Shown here piece by piece: positions 14,638 through 20,150 of a DNA stretch of 33,008 nucleotides. Under the pieces are notes generated by a model. It did not search any database. It was not told the origin of the DNA and saw nothing but the letters and a program-made list of their open reading frames with translations. The stretch covers positions 1 through 33,008 of the IMG/VR virus record IMGVR_UViG_3300037485_000995; one strand, written 5' to 3'. The position numbers and the translations under genes are program-made. The stretch is from a virus. How positions within the stretch are numbered: position 1 is the stretch's first letter; the number at the start of each line of letters is the position of its first letter.

Positions 14638-15798
14638 TTAAAATATAAAATCATTTATGCTTTTTTGACCGTTTTTATAATAGTTGAAATGTACAAAACC
14701 ACTCATTGAATTCTGGAAGTTTGTCTGAATCCAGTTTGAAGGTGGTGAAAAAGAAGGGAAGTTTTGATATGTAAAATGTTTGGAAGTTGAATTGTCAAAT
14801 ATGTACTGGTGTGAATCACCTTTACTGAACTCTATTTTTTGACTGTGCAATTTATGCTCATCAATGTAGTTTTTTATTTTTTCAATTTGCTTTGAATCTA
14901 AAATCGGTTTAAAGCCAAATTTAAGGTTTTTATCGTCTTTGCCGTGCGTAAGTATAAAAGTTATATTATCTTGGCTGTAATGGTCTATAAATCGCCTTTG
15001 GTTAATTATTTCTATTCTTTCTGTATACTTTAATTCTATGTAAGTTTTAAAAGCGGAATTTACAATATAACCAAATGATCCAGCATGGTTATCATTACAA
15101 ATATTAATACATTTTATTTTGTCATAGTGATTAATTAATGAATCAATTAATTGTATTTTAAAAGTCAATGCAGTATCAAAGGCTTTTTGATTGTCCATAT
15201 TTTGTGGTAATGAATGACCGCCTCTCGTTGTGTAACCATCCCATCCATCCAGAAAATCACCTAATTCGTGAATTATTAAAGTATTTGATTTTTTATTATT
15301 TAAAGTGTGTTTTACCATCACTTTCAATCTTTTGGTTAATTCATCCTCATTCCAAAGTCCATTATAAATTGAATATCCATCTGGATTTACATTCATTCCA
15401 ATATGAACATCCGTATAAACCAGCCTATCAAATAAGGCTATGCCCTTAAAATTATCATTTGTTTTTAAGGTTATAGGCTTAATTTTATCTTTAAAAATAT
15501 TTAAAAAGTCAATATCTTTTATATTTTTTTCCTCATCGCTTAATTTCTCAAATAGTGGATTTGTAACTCTTACTGATTCGTTTTTGTTTTTTAGCCATAA
15601 CATCGGCACCGTTTTGGGATCAACTCCAACATTTTCACAAGCGTTGATAACTCCTAAATTATTTCTTAATCTGTTAATATGTTTTCTGAAGGAATCGGTA
15701 TAATTATCTTTTAAAATTTCTTGGCCTATTTTACTATCATTTAATCCTTTTTGCAATAATTCTATAATCTTATCATTGTGGTGTGAATAGATACCCAT
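14638..15798 (-). CDS. Calcineurin-like metallophosphoesterase (386 aa)
   Basis: Predicted two-metal phosphoesterase, the fold used by Mre11/SbcD-type nucleases and by phosphatases. Motifs in order: YTDVHIG (128-134; Asp130, His132), GDFLDG (180-185; Asp181), NDNHAG (235-240; Asn237, His238), THGK (284-287; His285) and GDSHQY (327-332; His330). All metal ligands are present. The N-terminus (about 8-50) has a helix-turn-helix look (KIIELLQKGLNDSKIGQEIL). A role in DNA end processing fits the position beside the origin and replication genes, but phosphatase activity is equally open. It starts 17 bases past a terminator, so it may have its own promoter or depend on read-through. Confidence 0.82.
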   Translation of the reverse strand: MGIYSHHNDKIIELLQKGLNDSKIGQEILKDNYTDSFRKHINRLRNNLGVINACENVGVDPKTVPMLWLKNKNESVRVTNPLFEKLSDEEKNIKDIDFLNIFKDKIKPITLKTNDNFKGIALFDRLVYTDVHIGMNVNPDGYSIYNGLWNEDELTKRLKVMVKHTLNNKKSNTLIIHELGDFLDGWDGYTTRGGHSLPQNMDNQKAFDTALTFKIQLIDSLINHYDKIKCINICNDNHAGSFGYIVNSAFKTYIELKYTERIEIINQRRFIDHYSQDNITFILTHGKDDKNLKFGFKPILDSKQIEKIKNYIDEHKLHSQKIEFSKGDSHQYIFDNSTSKHFTYQNFPSFSPPSNWIQTNFQNSMSGFVHFNYYKNGQKSINDFIF

Positions 15799-15817
15799 AT
15801 TTTGATTTTATGTTAAT

Positions 15818-15845
15818 AAAAAAATGCGCCCGATTAAAGGCGCAT
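15818..15845 (-). terminator. Rho-independent terminator after the MazG-like gene
   Basis: On the minus strand ATGCGCC (15845-15839 side) pairs perfectly with GGCGCAT (15830-15824) over an 8-base loop and is followed by seven T (15824-15818). It lies between the stop of the MazG-like gene (15872) and the start of the metallophosphoesterase (15798), ending the first early transcript. Confidence 0.88.
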
Positions 15846-15871
15846 AAAGATAGTATTATTTTGTAAGTTAT

Positions 15872-16243
15872 TTACGCTGTTATTAAATCTTTTAAATCAA
15901 CAGCTTTGAAGCCTTCAGGCTTTAGTATTTTTCCATCTGGATTCCTTAACACTTTACCGTTTGGAAATTTTGTCATATTGTTTTCGTGTACCCTGTTAAA
16001 TGCTTCCTCAAATATATCTTGCATTCCATGAAAATTAATAGTTCCAAGCAATACATACATTTGATCTACTAACGCATCTAATATCTCAACTTTATTGCCA
16101 TCATAACAGGCCGAAATATATTCCATATTTTCCTCTCTTGCCAATTCAAAACGCAAACTGCAATCTTTAAAATCGTTAACTGTTGGTTTGTCGTTTACTT
16201 TCTGTAATCCTATTTTCTGAAATTCTCTAACTTTATTTATCAT
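15872..16243 (-). CDS. MazG-like / PRA-PH nucleotide pyrophosphohydrolase (123 aa)
   Basis: Predicted all-alpha NTP pyrophosphohydrolase, which splits NTP or dNTP to the monophosphate and pyrophosphate. The metal-binding ExxE...ExxD arrangement is visible: EENMEY (Glu38, Glu41) and EILDALVD (Glu53, Asp56, Asp60). The C-terminal stretch FEEAFNRVHENNMTKFPNGKV is the usual closing part of phage and PRA-PH-like members. Its length is normal for a single-domain form. It overlaps the upstream small gene by 11 bases and is the last gene before a terminator. Likely roles are dNTP pool cleaning or lowering of host alarmone; which one cannot be told from sequence. Confidence 0.8.
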   Translation of the reverse strand: MINKVREFQKIGLQKVNDKPTVNDFKDCSLRFELAREENMEYISACYDGNKVEILDALVDQMYVLLGTINFHGMQDIFEEAFNRVHENNMTKFPNGKVLRNPDGKILKPEGFKAVDLKDLITA

Positions 16244-16424
16244 TTTCTTTTAACCATAAATTAATTACTAATATACTTTTTTCTAAATCTGTTTGAAACT
16301 CTCCTTTTTTTTCTGCTCTTTCAAGTCTTTTGACAATGTCAAATAAATAAGGATTCCAGTTTCTTTCGGATGCTACTTTGTAAAGCGTTCCTTTGCTGTT
16401 ATCATAATGTTTTGGTGCTTCCAT
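16233..16424 (-). CDS. DUF3310-like small protein (63 aa)
   Basis: The pattern HYDNSKGTLYKVASERNWNPYLFDIVKRLERAEKKGEFQTDLEKSI (given here only as order: HYD at 6-8, KRLERAEKKGE near 32-42, DLEKSI near 46-51) resembles the small DUF3310 proteins that often accompany phage nucleotide-metabolism genes. The resemblance is modest. It overlaps the MazG-like gene by 11 bases, in keeping with a joint role in nucleotide handling. Its first 52 bases overlap a 57-residue frame upstream. Confidence 0.55.
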   Translation of the reverse strand: MEAPKHYDNSKGTLYKVASERNWNPYLFDIVKRLERAEKKGEFQTDLEKSILVINLWLKENDK

Positions 16425-16546
16425 ATTTCAATGATTTGTTCGTTAGTAAAGTAATGCCCATGATATAAAAATCCATCCTGAACTTGTTCCAGTCTTGGTT
16501 CAATTCTAATAAATTCTAATAATTTGCAAATATCTTCTATTTTCAT
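16373..16546 (-). CDS. Small hypothetical protein (57 aa)
   Basis: The frame begins at ATG 16544-16546 (MKIEDICKLLEFIRIEPRLE), overlapping the upstream stop in ATGA fashion, and ends at TAG 16373-16375 inside the next gene, overlapping it by 52 bases in another frame. Without it the stretch 16425-16542 would be the only sizeable gap in this operon. The product looks helical and acidic at first and ends basic. No known family. Confidence 0.6.
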   Translation of the reverse strand: MKIEDICKLLEFIRIEPRLEQVQDGFLYHGHYFTNEQIIEIWKHQNIMITAKERFTK

Positions 16547-16884
16547 TTTAATATTTTTTTTACTAATCCTTCAATGCTTTTAGGATCTTTATTATACGCT
16601 TCTAAAATTTTGCTCACGTTCTGCATTTCCCAAATTGGGACTGATGCAATTGTTTTTATAAAATTGTCGTATGTTTCATAAACAATTACACTGGCTTCTT
16701 CTTCACTTTTAAACATTTTGTCGAAATACTTCCATTCAACAGTTTTCAGTTGATCAATAAAATTATTGGTAAATTTTAATAAAACTTTCTTGAAATAGTT
16801 ATCTGATTTCATTTCTGTAATGTAATAACTTAAAACTTGTGAACTTATAACAATGTGATTAATTCTGTTTGATTCTGGTATCAT
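16543..16884 (-). CDS. Hypothetical early protein (113 aa)
   Basis: A soluble helical protein (MIPESNRINHIVISSQVLSY; later LKFTNNFIDQLKTVEWKYFD). No motif I recognise. It lies between the SSB-like gene and a set of overlapping small genes, so an early role in DNA or nucleotide metabolism is possible. A GC-rich hairpin (16903-16922) lies in its leader. The ATG at 16882-16884 is the only sensible start. Confidence 0.6.
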   Translation of the reverse strand: MIPESNRINHIVISSQVLSYYITEMKSDNYFKKVLLKFTNNFIDQLKTVEWKYFDKMFKSEEEASVIVYETYDNFIKTIASVPIWEMQNVSKILEAYNKDPKSIEGLVKKILK

Positions 16885-16898
16885 AGCTTATTATTTTA

Positions 16899-16922
16899 AT
16901 TACCGCCTAAATTAACAGGCGG
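16899..16922. repeat. Dispersed motif copy 3 and intergenic hairpin
   Basis: ATTACCGCCTAAATT (16899-16913) is a third copy of the 15-base motif also at 8909 and 14391. Here CCGCCT (16903-16908) also pairs with AGGCGG (16917-16922) across an 8-base loop, making a hairpin between the SSB-like gene and the next. There is no T tract after it on the minus strand. Confidence 0.55.
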
Positions 16923-16933
16923 ATTTATTAATA

Positions 16934-17254
16934 TTAAAATGGCAAATCTGAATCGTCAGCATCAACTGGAGTTGATTTAGCTTCAGAAAGTTTTTTAATT
17001 TTCCAGCCTGATATTGTATTGAAATACTTATCAACTCCTTCAGCGTTAGTCCATTTACGGCCTCTTAAATTAATATCTACTTCTACTTCTTGACCTACTG
17101 CAAAATCTTTTATCAATTCGCTTTTATTACCGCCAAACTCTATTAAAATAGACTGTGGATATTGTTCTGCCGTTTCAATTACTAATTCGCTCTTTTGAAA
17201 TTTTTCATTTCCTACATTTTCATTCTTTACTGAAATTTTACCTGTTACTTGCAT
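16934..17254 (-). CDS. DUF3127-like single-stranded DNA binding protein (106 aa)
   Basis: An OB-fold protein typical of Bacteroidota phages and their hosts. The pattern includes GKISVKNENVGNEKFQKSE at the start, ETAEQYPQSILIEF (about 27-40), VGQEVEVDINLRGRKW (about 54-69) and KYFNTISGWKIKKL (about 76-89), followed by an acidic tail ending DDSDLPF. That tail matches the C-terminal protein-interaction tip of SSB (acidic residues then P-F). It probably coats single strands and recruits partners. It directly follows the ERF annealing gene, forming a recombination pair. Confidence 0.82.
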   Translation of the reverse strand: MQVTGKISVKNENVGNEKFQKSELVIETAEQYPQSILIEFGGNKSELIKDFAVGQEVEVDINLRGRKWTNAEGVDKYFNTISGWKIKKLSEAKSTPVDADDSDLPF

Positions 17255-17277
17255 TTGTTTATTTATTTAGTGATTAA

Positions 17278-17763
17278 TTAATAATTTTTTTCTTGTTCTG
17301 CTGTTACGCTGTATTTAGTCTTAATTTGCGCCATTGTGGCCCCTGTTGCCTTTGCTTTGGCTAATATTTCAGCTGTTGCCATTGGTTTGGCTTGTACTGC
17401 CTTTTGTGCATCATCATCTTCAGAACCGATTCCGCAAATTGAACTTAAACTATATCTTCTGGCATAAGTTACTCCAGATCCATAGGCTTGTGCATCATTT
17501 ATATTTTTACAGAATATTTCAGCCAAAGATTCAAACATTTCGCCTGATTCGTGCATTAAAACTGTTTTTACAAAATTTTTGCCATCAATATTAACTAATG
17601 GTTGCAAAAGTACAATTCCATTATTGTTCAATGCAGGAACTACTGCCGCTAAAACATCATTCAAATCTGCGTATTTGTTTTTAAAGAAAGGATTAACACT
17701 TCCCTTCTTTGGTGTGATCATTTCTAATTGTGCTTTTACTAATGCTTTGGCTAAATTTTCCAT
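17278..17763 (-). CDS. erf: ERF-family single-strand annealing recombinase (161 aa)
   Basis: Predicted to anneal complementary single strands during phage recombination, concatemer formation or circularisation. Visible family hallmarks are NPFFKNKYADLNDVLAAV (about 23-40), LLQPL, VKTVLMHESGEMFES, KNINDAQAYGSGVTYARRY (about 86-104) and GIGSEDDDAQ (about 111-120). The domain fills the first 125 residues; the short tail is Ala/Lys rich. It is smaller than P22 Erf, as common for this subfamily. Its neighbours are the SSB-like protein downstream and an unknown early gene upstream. Confidence 0.88.
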   Translation of the reverse strand: MENLAKALVKAQLEMITPKKGSVNPFFKNKYADLNDVLAAVVPALNNNGIVLLQPLVNIDGKNFVKTVLMHESGEMFESLAEIFCKNINDAQAYGSGVTYARRYSLSSICGIGSEDDDAQKAVQAKPMATAEILAKAKATGATMAQIKTKYSVTAEQEKNY

Positions 17764-17766
17764 AAA

Positions 17767-18213
17767 TTAAAATTTTATTGTTATACTTGATTTTCTTGGG
17801 GTGGTGCTTACCACTGGTACGTCATTTCCGTACATATCAATAACATTTTGTTTTTGCGCTAATTTTAGCAATTCCGCCCTTGCATCCAAATCAGCTTTTA
17901 ATTGTTGGTAAATTGGATCATCTGAATAGTTCAAAGTATTTCCGCCATTGACTGGTGTAAATTCAACGCCCATAACAGTCTGTTTTTCTTCATTGATATG
18001 TTTTCTCGCTTCAATCATTGCAGTGCTTATAACCTCGTTTAAACGTGCTAAATTTGCAATAAATTCCATTTTGTCAACGTTACCATTATCCAGTAAATCG
18101 GTAACTAATTTAATACCTACTTTTTGCGCTTCTTTTTTTGTGAAATTTGAATCGTACATTGTTACGAAATCCTGCGCTCTTAATTCTAAAAATGTTTCTG
18201 AATTTGCTCCCAT
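17767..18213 (-). CDS. Hypothetical early protein upstream of erf (148 aa)
   Basis: A helical, charged protein (ELRAQDFVTMYDSNFTKKEA; later MIEARKHINEEKQTVMGVEF) with a predicted coiled part around residues 40-75 and another around 105-125. No enzymatic motif is visible. Being 3 bases upstream of the erf gene it is probably co-translated and may assist recombination, as accessory proteins in this position do, but I cannot name a family. Confidence 0.65.
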   Translation of the reverse strand: MGANSETFLELRAQDFVTMYDSNFTKKEAQKVGIKLVTDLLDNGNVDKMEFIANLARLNEVISTAMIEARKHINEEKQTVMGVEFTPVNGGNTLNYSDDPIYQQLKADLDARAELLKLAQKQNVIDMYGNDVPVVSTTPRKSSITIKF

Positions 18214-18214
18214 T

Positions 18215-18460
18215 TTATTTTACTTTATCAATTAAATTTAATACTCTGTTTTTCATACCGTGATCACTTGCTTTTAATACTTGGTAAATAATATCCAATT
18301 CGTTTATTATTTCAGCTTGTAAATTGGTAAATACTTCTGTGTGGCCACTTTCATAGGCTTCTGTTAAATTCGCCCATAATGGTGATGTTTCTACTTCTAT
18401 TCTGTTTATTGGTGATGTACTATCAAATCTTCCATCCTTCCAAGCATCATAACTGTTCAT
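18215..18460 (-). CDS. Small hypothetical early protein (81 aa)
   Basis: An acidic helical protein (MNSYDAWKDGRFDSTSPINR; C-terminus IIYQVLKASDHGMKNRVLNL). No known motif. It follows a 33-codon frame by 1 base and precedes the 148-residue gene by 1 base, so it belongs to a tightly packed early operon. Confidence 0.6.
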   Translation of the reverse strand: MNSYDAWKDGRFDSTSPINRIEVETSPLWANLTEAYESGHTEVFTNLQAEIINELDIIYQVLKASDHGMKNRVLNLIDKVK

Positions 18461-18461
18461 A

Positions 18462-18563
18462 TTAATTTATTTTAGTGTAAGCGTTGCACATTTGTTCATT
18501 ATCTGCAAAATATATGTTTTTAATCTTTTGCATCCACTCGTTAAATTTTTCTTTATTTTCCAT
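18462..18563 (-). CDS. Very small hypothetical protein (33 aa)
   Basis: ATG at 18561-18563 (MENKEKFNEWMQKIKNIYFA) to TAA at 18462-18464. Its start overlaps the previous stop in a TAATG arrangement and its stop lies 1 base from the next start region. The tight spacing on both sides supports translation. Nothing can be said of function. Confidence 0.45.
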   Translation of the reverse strand: MENKEKFNEWMQKIKNIYFADNEQMCNAYTKIN

Positions 18564-18667
18564 TAGTATCTGAATATGAAATTAAGAATAAAAATAATTG
18601 CTAAATAGTAAGCGAATTTAATCTGATAGTCTTTTTTTAGTAAAAAAGTTTTTATAATATTTTTCAT
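18563..18667 (-). CDS. Very small membrane peptide (34 aa)
   Basis: ATG at 18665-18667 (MKNIIKTFLLKKDYQIKFAY), with the C-terminal half YYLAIIFILNFIF forming one hydrophobic membrane segment. It begins inside the 3' end of the helix-turn-helix gene (50-base overlap, other frame) and ends in a TAATG overlap with the next small frame. It could be a real membrane micropeptide or a chance frame. Confidence 0.4.
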   Translation of the reverse strand: MKNIIKTFLLKKDYQIKFAYYLAIIFILNFIFRY

Positions 18668-18800
18668 AAGTTGCTGGTTTTAAAATAAATTTTGAATCTA
18701 ATAATTTGTTTAAATTTTGTCTTTGGATGCCGATTTGGTCGGCAAATTCTCCTTTTGTTAATTTGCTTTTTTCAAATAGTTTGATTAGTTTATGGTTCAT
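18618..18800 (-). CDS. Small helix-turn-helix regulator, Cro/XRE-like (60 aa)
   Basis: Nearly the whole protein is one helix-turn-helix: LIKLFEKSKLTKGEFADQIG then IQRQNLNKLLDSK (about residues 5-37), matching the spacing of Cro/XRE-type DNA-binding domains, followed by a short basic tail. As the first gene of this transcript unit, and the only clear small repressor-like protein in the window, it is the natural candidate to bind the 18-bp operator shared by three early promoters, including its own (18903-18920). That link is inference. Its leader contains the tRNA-like fold at 18821-18866. Confidence 0.75.
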   Translation of the reverse strand: MNHKLIKLFEKSKLTKGEFADQIGIQRQNLNKLLDSKFILKPATYEKYYKNFFTKKRLSD

Positions 18801-18819
18801 AAATAATTAATTAAATTAG

Positions 18820-18866
18820 TAGTTAGGTTGAGAATCGAACTCAATAAAGTATCCATTACCCTAACT
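18820..18866 (-). ncRNA. tRNA-like acceptor stem plus T-arm in an mRNA leader
   Basis: Read on the minus strand: AGTTAGG (18866-18860), a 15-base single strand (18859-18845), TTGAGTTCGATTCTCAA (18844-18828), CCTAACT (18827-18821), then A. The two 7-base arms pair perfectly as an acceptor stem. The middle piece is a perfect 5-bp T stem with the canonical 7-base T loop TTCGATT, directly abutting the acceptor strand as in tRNA. The D and anticodon arms are missing. After the discriminator-like A the sequence is CTA, not CCA. It lies in the leader of the helix-turn-helix gene, downstream of the promoter box at 18894-18901. It may be a processed RNA, a tRNA mimic for RNase P or other enzymes, or a tRNA relic. 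Confidence 0.65.
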
Positions 18867-18893
18867 ATTTTCCAGTATTTTAAAGAACATGGG

Positions 18894-18920
18894 CAAATAT
18901 AAATAATATTTTAGTATTAC
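18894..18920 (-). promoter_or_regulatory. Early promoter box with shared 18-bp operator (HTH gene)
   Basis: TATATTTG (18901-18894 on the minus strand) fits TAnnTTTG. The plus-strand 18-mer ATAATATTTTAGTATTAC at 18903-18920 matches those at the promoters near 10.0 and 19.2 kb. A TTG at the -33 position is not present (TTA is). RNA would start near 18888, giving an 88-base leader that contains the tRNA-like fold. The operator overlaps the stop codon of the gene upstream. Confidence 0.5.
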
Positions 18921-19144
18921 GTAAGTATTAAATCAGAAAATTTTTTATTTACTTCAAATATTTTTCCTAAAATAGCTGAAAATACTATAATTTCATCATC
19001 TGTAATTCTAAGTATTGAGGCCTCAAATCTATATTGACCTTCTCCCAATTTACACATTAATGATCCGTATTTATACTTATAAGTGAATGTAGAACCCAAA
19101 TCCGTTTTAAATTCTTTCTCGTCTAAAAAATCTTGCTTTGTCAT
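18917..19144 (-). CDS. First early gene, hypothetical protein (75 aa)
   Basis: A small, mostly beta-strand protein (TFTYKYKYGSLMCKLGEG; EASILRITDDEIIVF) without membrane segment or known motif. It is the first gene after the late-operon terminator and sits directly behind a good promoter (19171-19202), so it is likely among the first proteins made after infection. Early promoter-proximal phage genes often act on host functions; that is only a suggestion here. Confidence 0.65.
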   Translation of the reverse strand: MTKQDFLDEKEFKTDLGSTFTYKYKYGSLMCKLGEGQYRFEASILRITDDEIIVFSAILGKIFEVNKKFSDLILT

Positions 19145-19170
19145 TTTGTTTTGTTTTAATGTTTCTGGTA

Positions 19171-19202
19171 CAAATATACAATATAATATTTTAATATTAC
19201 AA
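19171..19202 (-). promoter_or_regulatory. Early promoter TTG-N21-TATATTTG with shared operator
   Basis: On the minus strand TTG (19202-19200) precedes TATATTTG (19178-19171) by 21 bases, within the range of Bacteroidota promoters. The spacer holds the plus-strand 18-mer ATAATATTTTAATATTAC (19183-19200), whose core TAATATT-TT-AATATTA is a near-perfect inverted repeat. It lies between a terminator and the first early gene (start 19144), the expected place for a main early promoter. Confidence 0.65.
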
Positions 19203-19212
19203 ACAAAAACAT

Positions 19213-19244
19213 AAAAAAACCGCTAATTATTTTTTAACGGCTTT
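19213..19244 (-). terminator. Rho-independent terminator ending the late operon
   Basis: On the minus strand AAAGCCGTTA (19244-19235) pairs with TAGCGGTTTT (19225-19216) over a 9-base loop: ten pairs, two of them G-U. Seven T follow (to 19213). It lies 9 bases after the stop of the small frame-shifted gene and just before the early promoter, so it separates late from early transcription. Confidence 0.85.
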
Positions 19245-19252
19245 AAAATCAA

Positions 19253-19416
19253 TTATCTGCTTAATTTATGTGCAAAGGCTTTTATTATTAAATCGGTTGG
19301 AATGTACTTAACAATTAACCTTAACCATCTTCCAGCATTTGTTGTGTATGCGCTTTCACTGTATTTAATTGCAATATCTTTTAGCGCCAAATTAATCAAT
19401 TCTTTTTTTTCCATTG
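19253..19416 (-). CDS. Small gene split by a -1 frame change at A AAA AAG (54 aa if shifted)
   Basis: From ATG 19414-19416 the zero frame reads MEKKELINLALKK and continues to a stop after 32 residues. Codons 11-13 are CTA AAA AAG, so A AAA AAG, a classical -1 slippery heptamer, lies exactly in phase. A -1 shift there gives DIAIKYSESAYTTNAGRWLR and then a mildly hydrophobic end up to TAA at 19253-19255, right before a terminator. The downstream part has no start codon of its own. Either it is programmed frameshifting or one A was lost from a run of seven, in the phage or in the assembly. Function unknown. Confidence 0.5.
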
Positions 19417-19418
19417 TT

Positions 19419-19895
19419 TTATATTTTTACATAAACGATACCGTTATCGTTTAAAGTTATTCCTTTTTCAAATCTGGATCTTAATACTTGCCAATTAAAA
19501 CCAAAGTTTTTCTCAAAGTGTGGTTTATCTTTAAATGTTTTCCAATCACCGCCCCATTGGTAGCCTTTGCTCTTAAAATATGTTATCACTCGTTCCCAGT
19601 GTTCATCTATTTCCCAGCTTGCCGTTTCAAAATTACCATCACCATTTTTATCATATAATAAAACCACATCAAAAGCTAATCCGTAATTATGCATACTTTG
19701 AAATGCATCTGCGTTACTTACTTTTGGTTTTTGCATAAACAATTCGTGTTGTTCAGCTGGTGATCTGTAAACATGGCTAAAACGAAGCCTTACATGTTTA
19801 GGCAATTTATTGTTACATTCTCGATAAAATACACCAAGTTCCTCTCTAATCTTTGGATGTGCTTTTTCAATTCTGTTTAAACTGATTTTATCCAT
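19419..19895 (-). CDS. Endolysin, M15 family peptidase (158 aa)
   Basis: Predicted zinc peptidase that cleaves cell-wall peptide cross-links (VanY / L-alanyl-D-glutamate peptidase type). Visible active site: FSHVYRSPAEQHELF (about 39-53), SMHNYGLAFDV (67-77; zinc ligands His69 and Asp76) and PHFEK (125-129; His126). Residues 83-86 (KNGDG) may form a calcium-like loop. Length is normal for a single-domain phage enzyme with no extra wall-binding domain. There is no signal peptide, so it needs a holin for release; two membrane proteins precede it. It overlaps the upstream gene by 8 bases. Confidence 0.88.
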   Translation of the reverse strand: MDKISLNRIEKAHPKIREELGVFYRECNNKLPKHVRLRFSHVYRSPAEQHELFMQKPKVSNADAFQSMHNYGLAFDVVLLYDKNGDGNFETASWEIDEHWERVITYFKSKGYQWGGDWKTFKDKPHFEKNFGFNWQVLRSRFEKGITLNDNGIVYVKI

Positions 19896-20148
19896 TCTTA
19901 TTTGTTTTAAAATTTATACAACTAAAAGCGTGCATTCTAACATCATCCATTTTACGGTCCATTTCTTCCAATTTCTTAAATAGAATATTGTTCAATTTTT
20001 CGGCATTTACTTGAATTTCATTTATTTTAGCTTCTAAATGTTCAATTTTCATATCCTGACGGATTATAACATTGTTCATTTTAACGTAAATGCCTATAAT
20101 TGTGCCTATCATTGGCAAAGATCCGATAATGATGTTGATATAATCCAT
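19888..20148 (-). CDS. Membrane protein with coiled coil, lysis cassette (86 aa)
   Basis: The N-terminus (INIIIGSLPMIGTIIGIYV, about 4-22) is one membrane segment; residues about 30-70 (IRQDMKIEHLEAKINEIQVN and onward) form a coiled coil. This design fits an inner-membrane spanin-like subunit or a one-segment holin helper. It overlaps the endolysin gene by 8 bases, so a lysis role is likely. Which of these jobs it performs cannot be decided from sequence. Confidence 0.65.
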   Translation of the reverse strand: MDYINIIIGSLPMIGTIIGIYVKMNNVIIRQDMKIEHLEAKINEIQVNAEKLNNILFKKLEEMDRKMDDVRMHAFSCINFKTNKNG

Positions 20149-20150
20149 TA

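Noticed and set aside
18820-18866. attP site derived from a host tRNA
   Set aside because: No integrase or excisionase gene is present anywhere in the unit, and an attP normally keeps only the 3' tRNA part, not both acceptor strands.
18820-18895. A complete tRNA gene at this place
   Set aside because: Only the acceptor stem and T-arm can be formed. There is no D-arm or anticodon arm between them, and further upstream sequence does not pair with the 3' acceptor strand.
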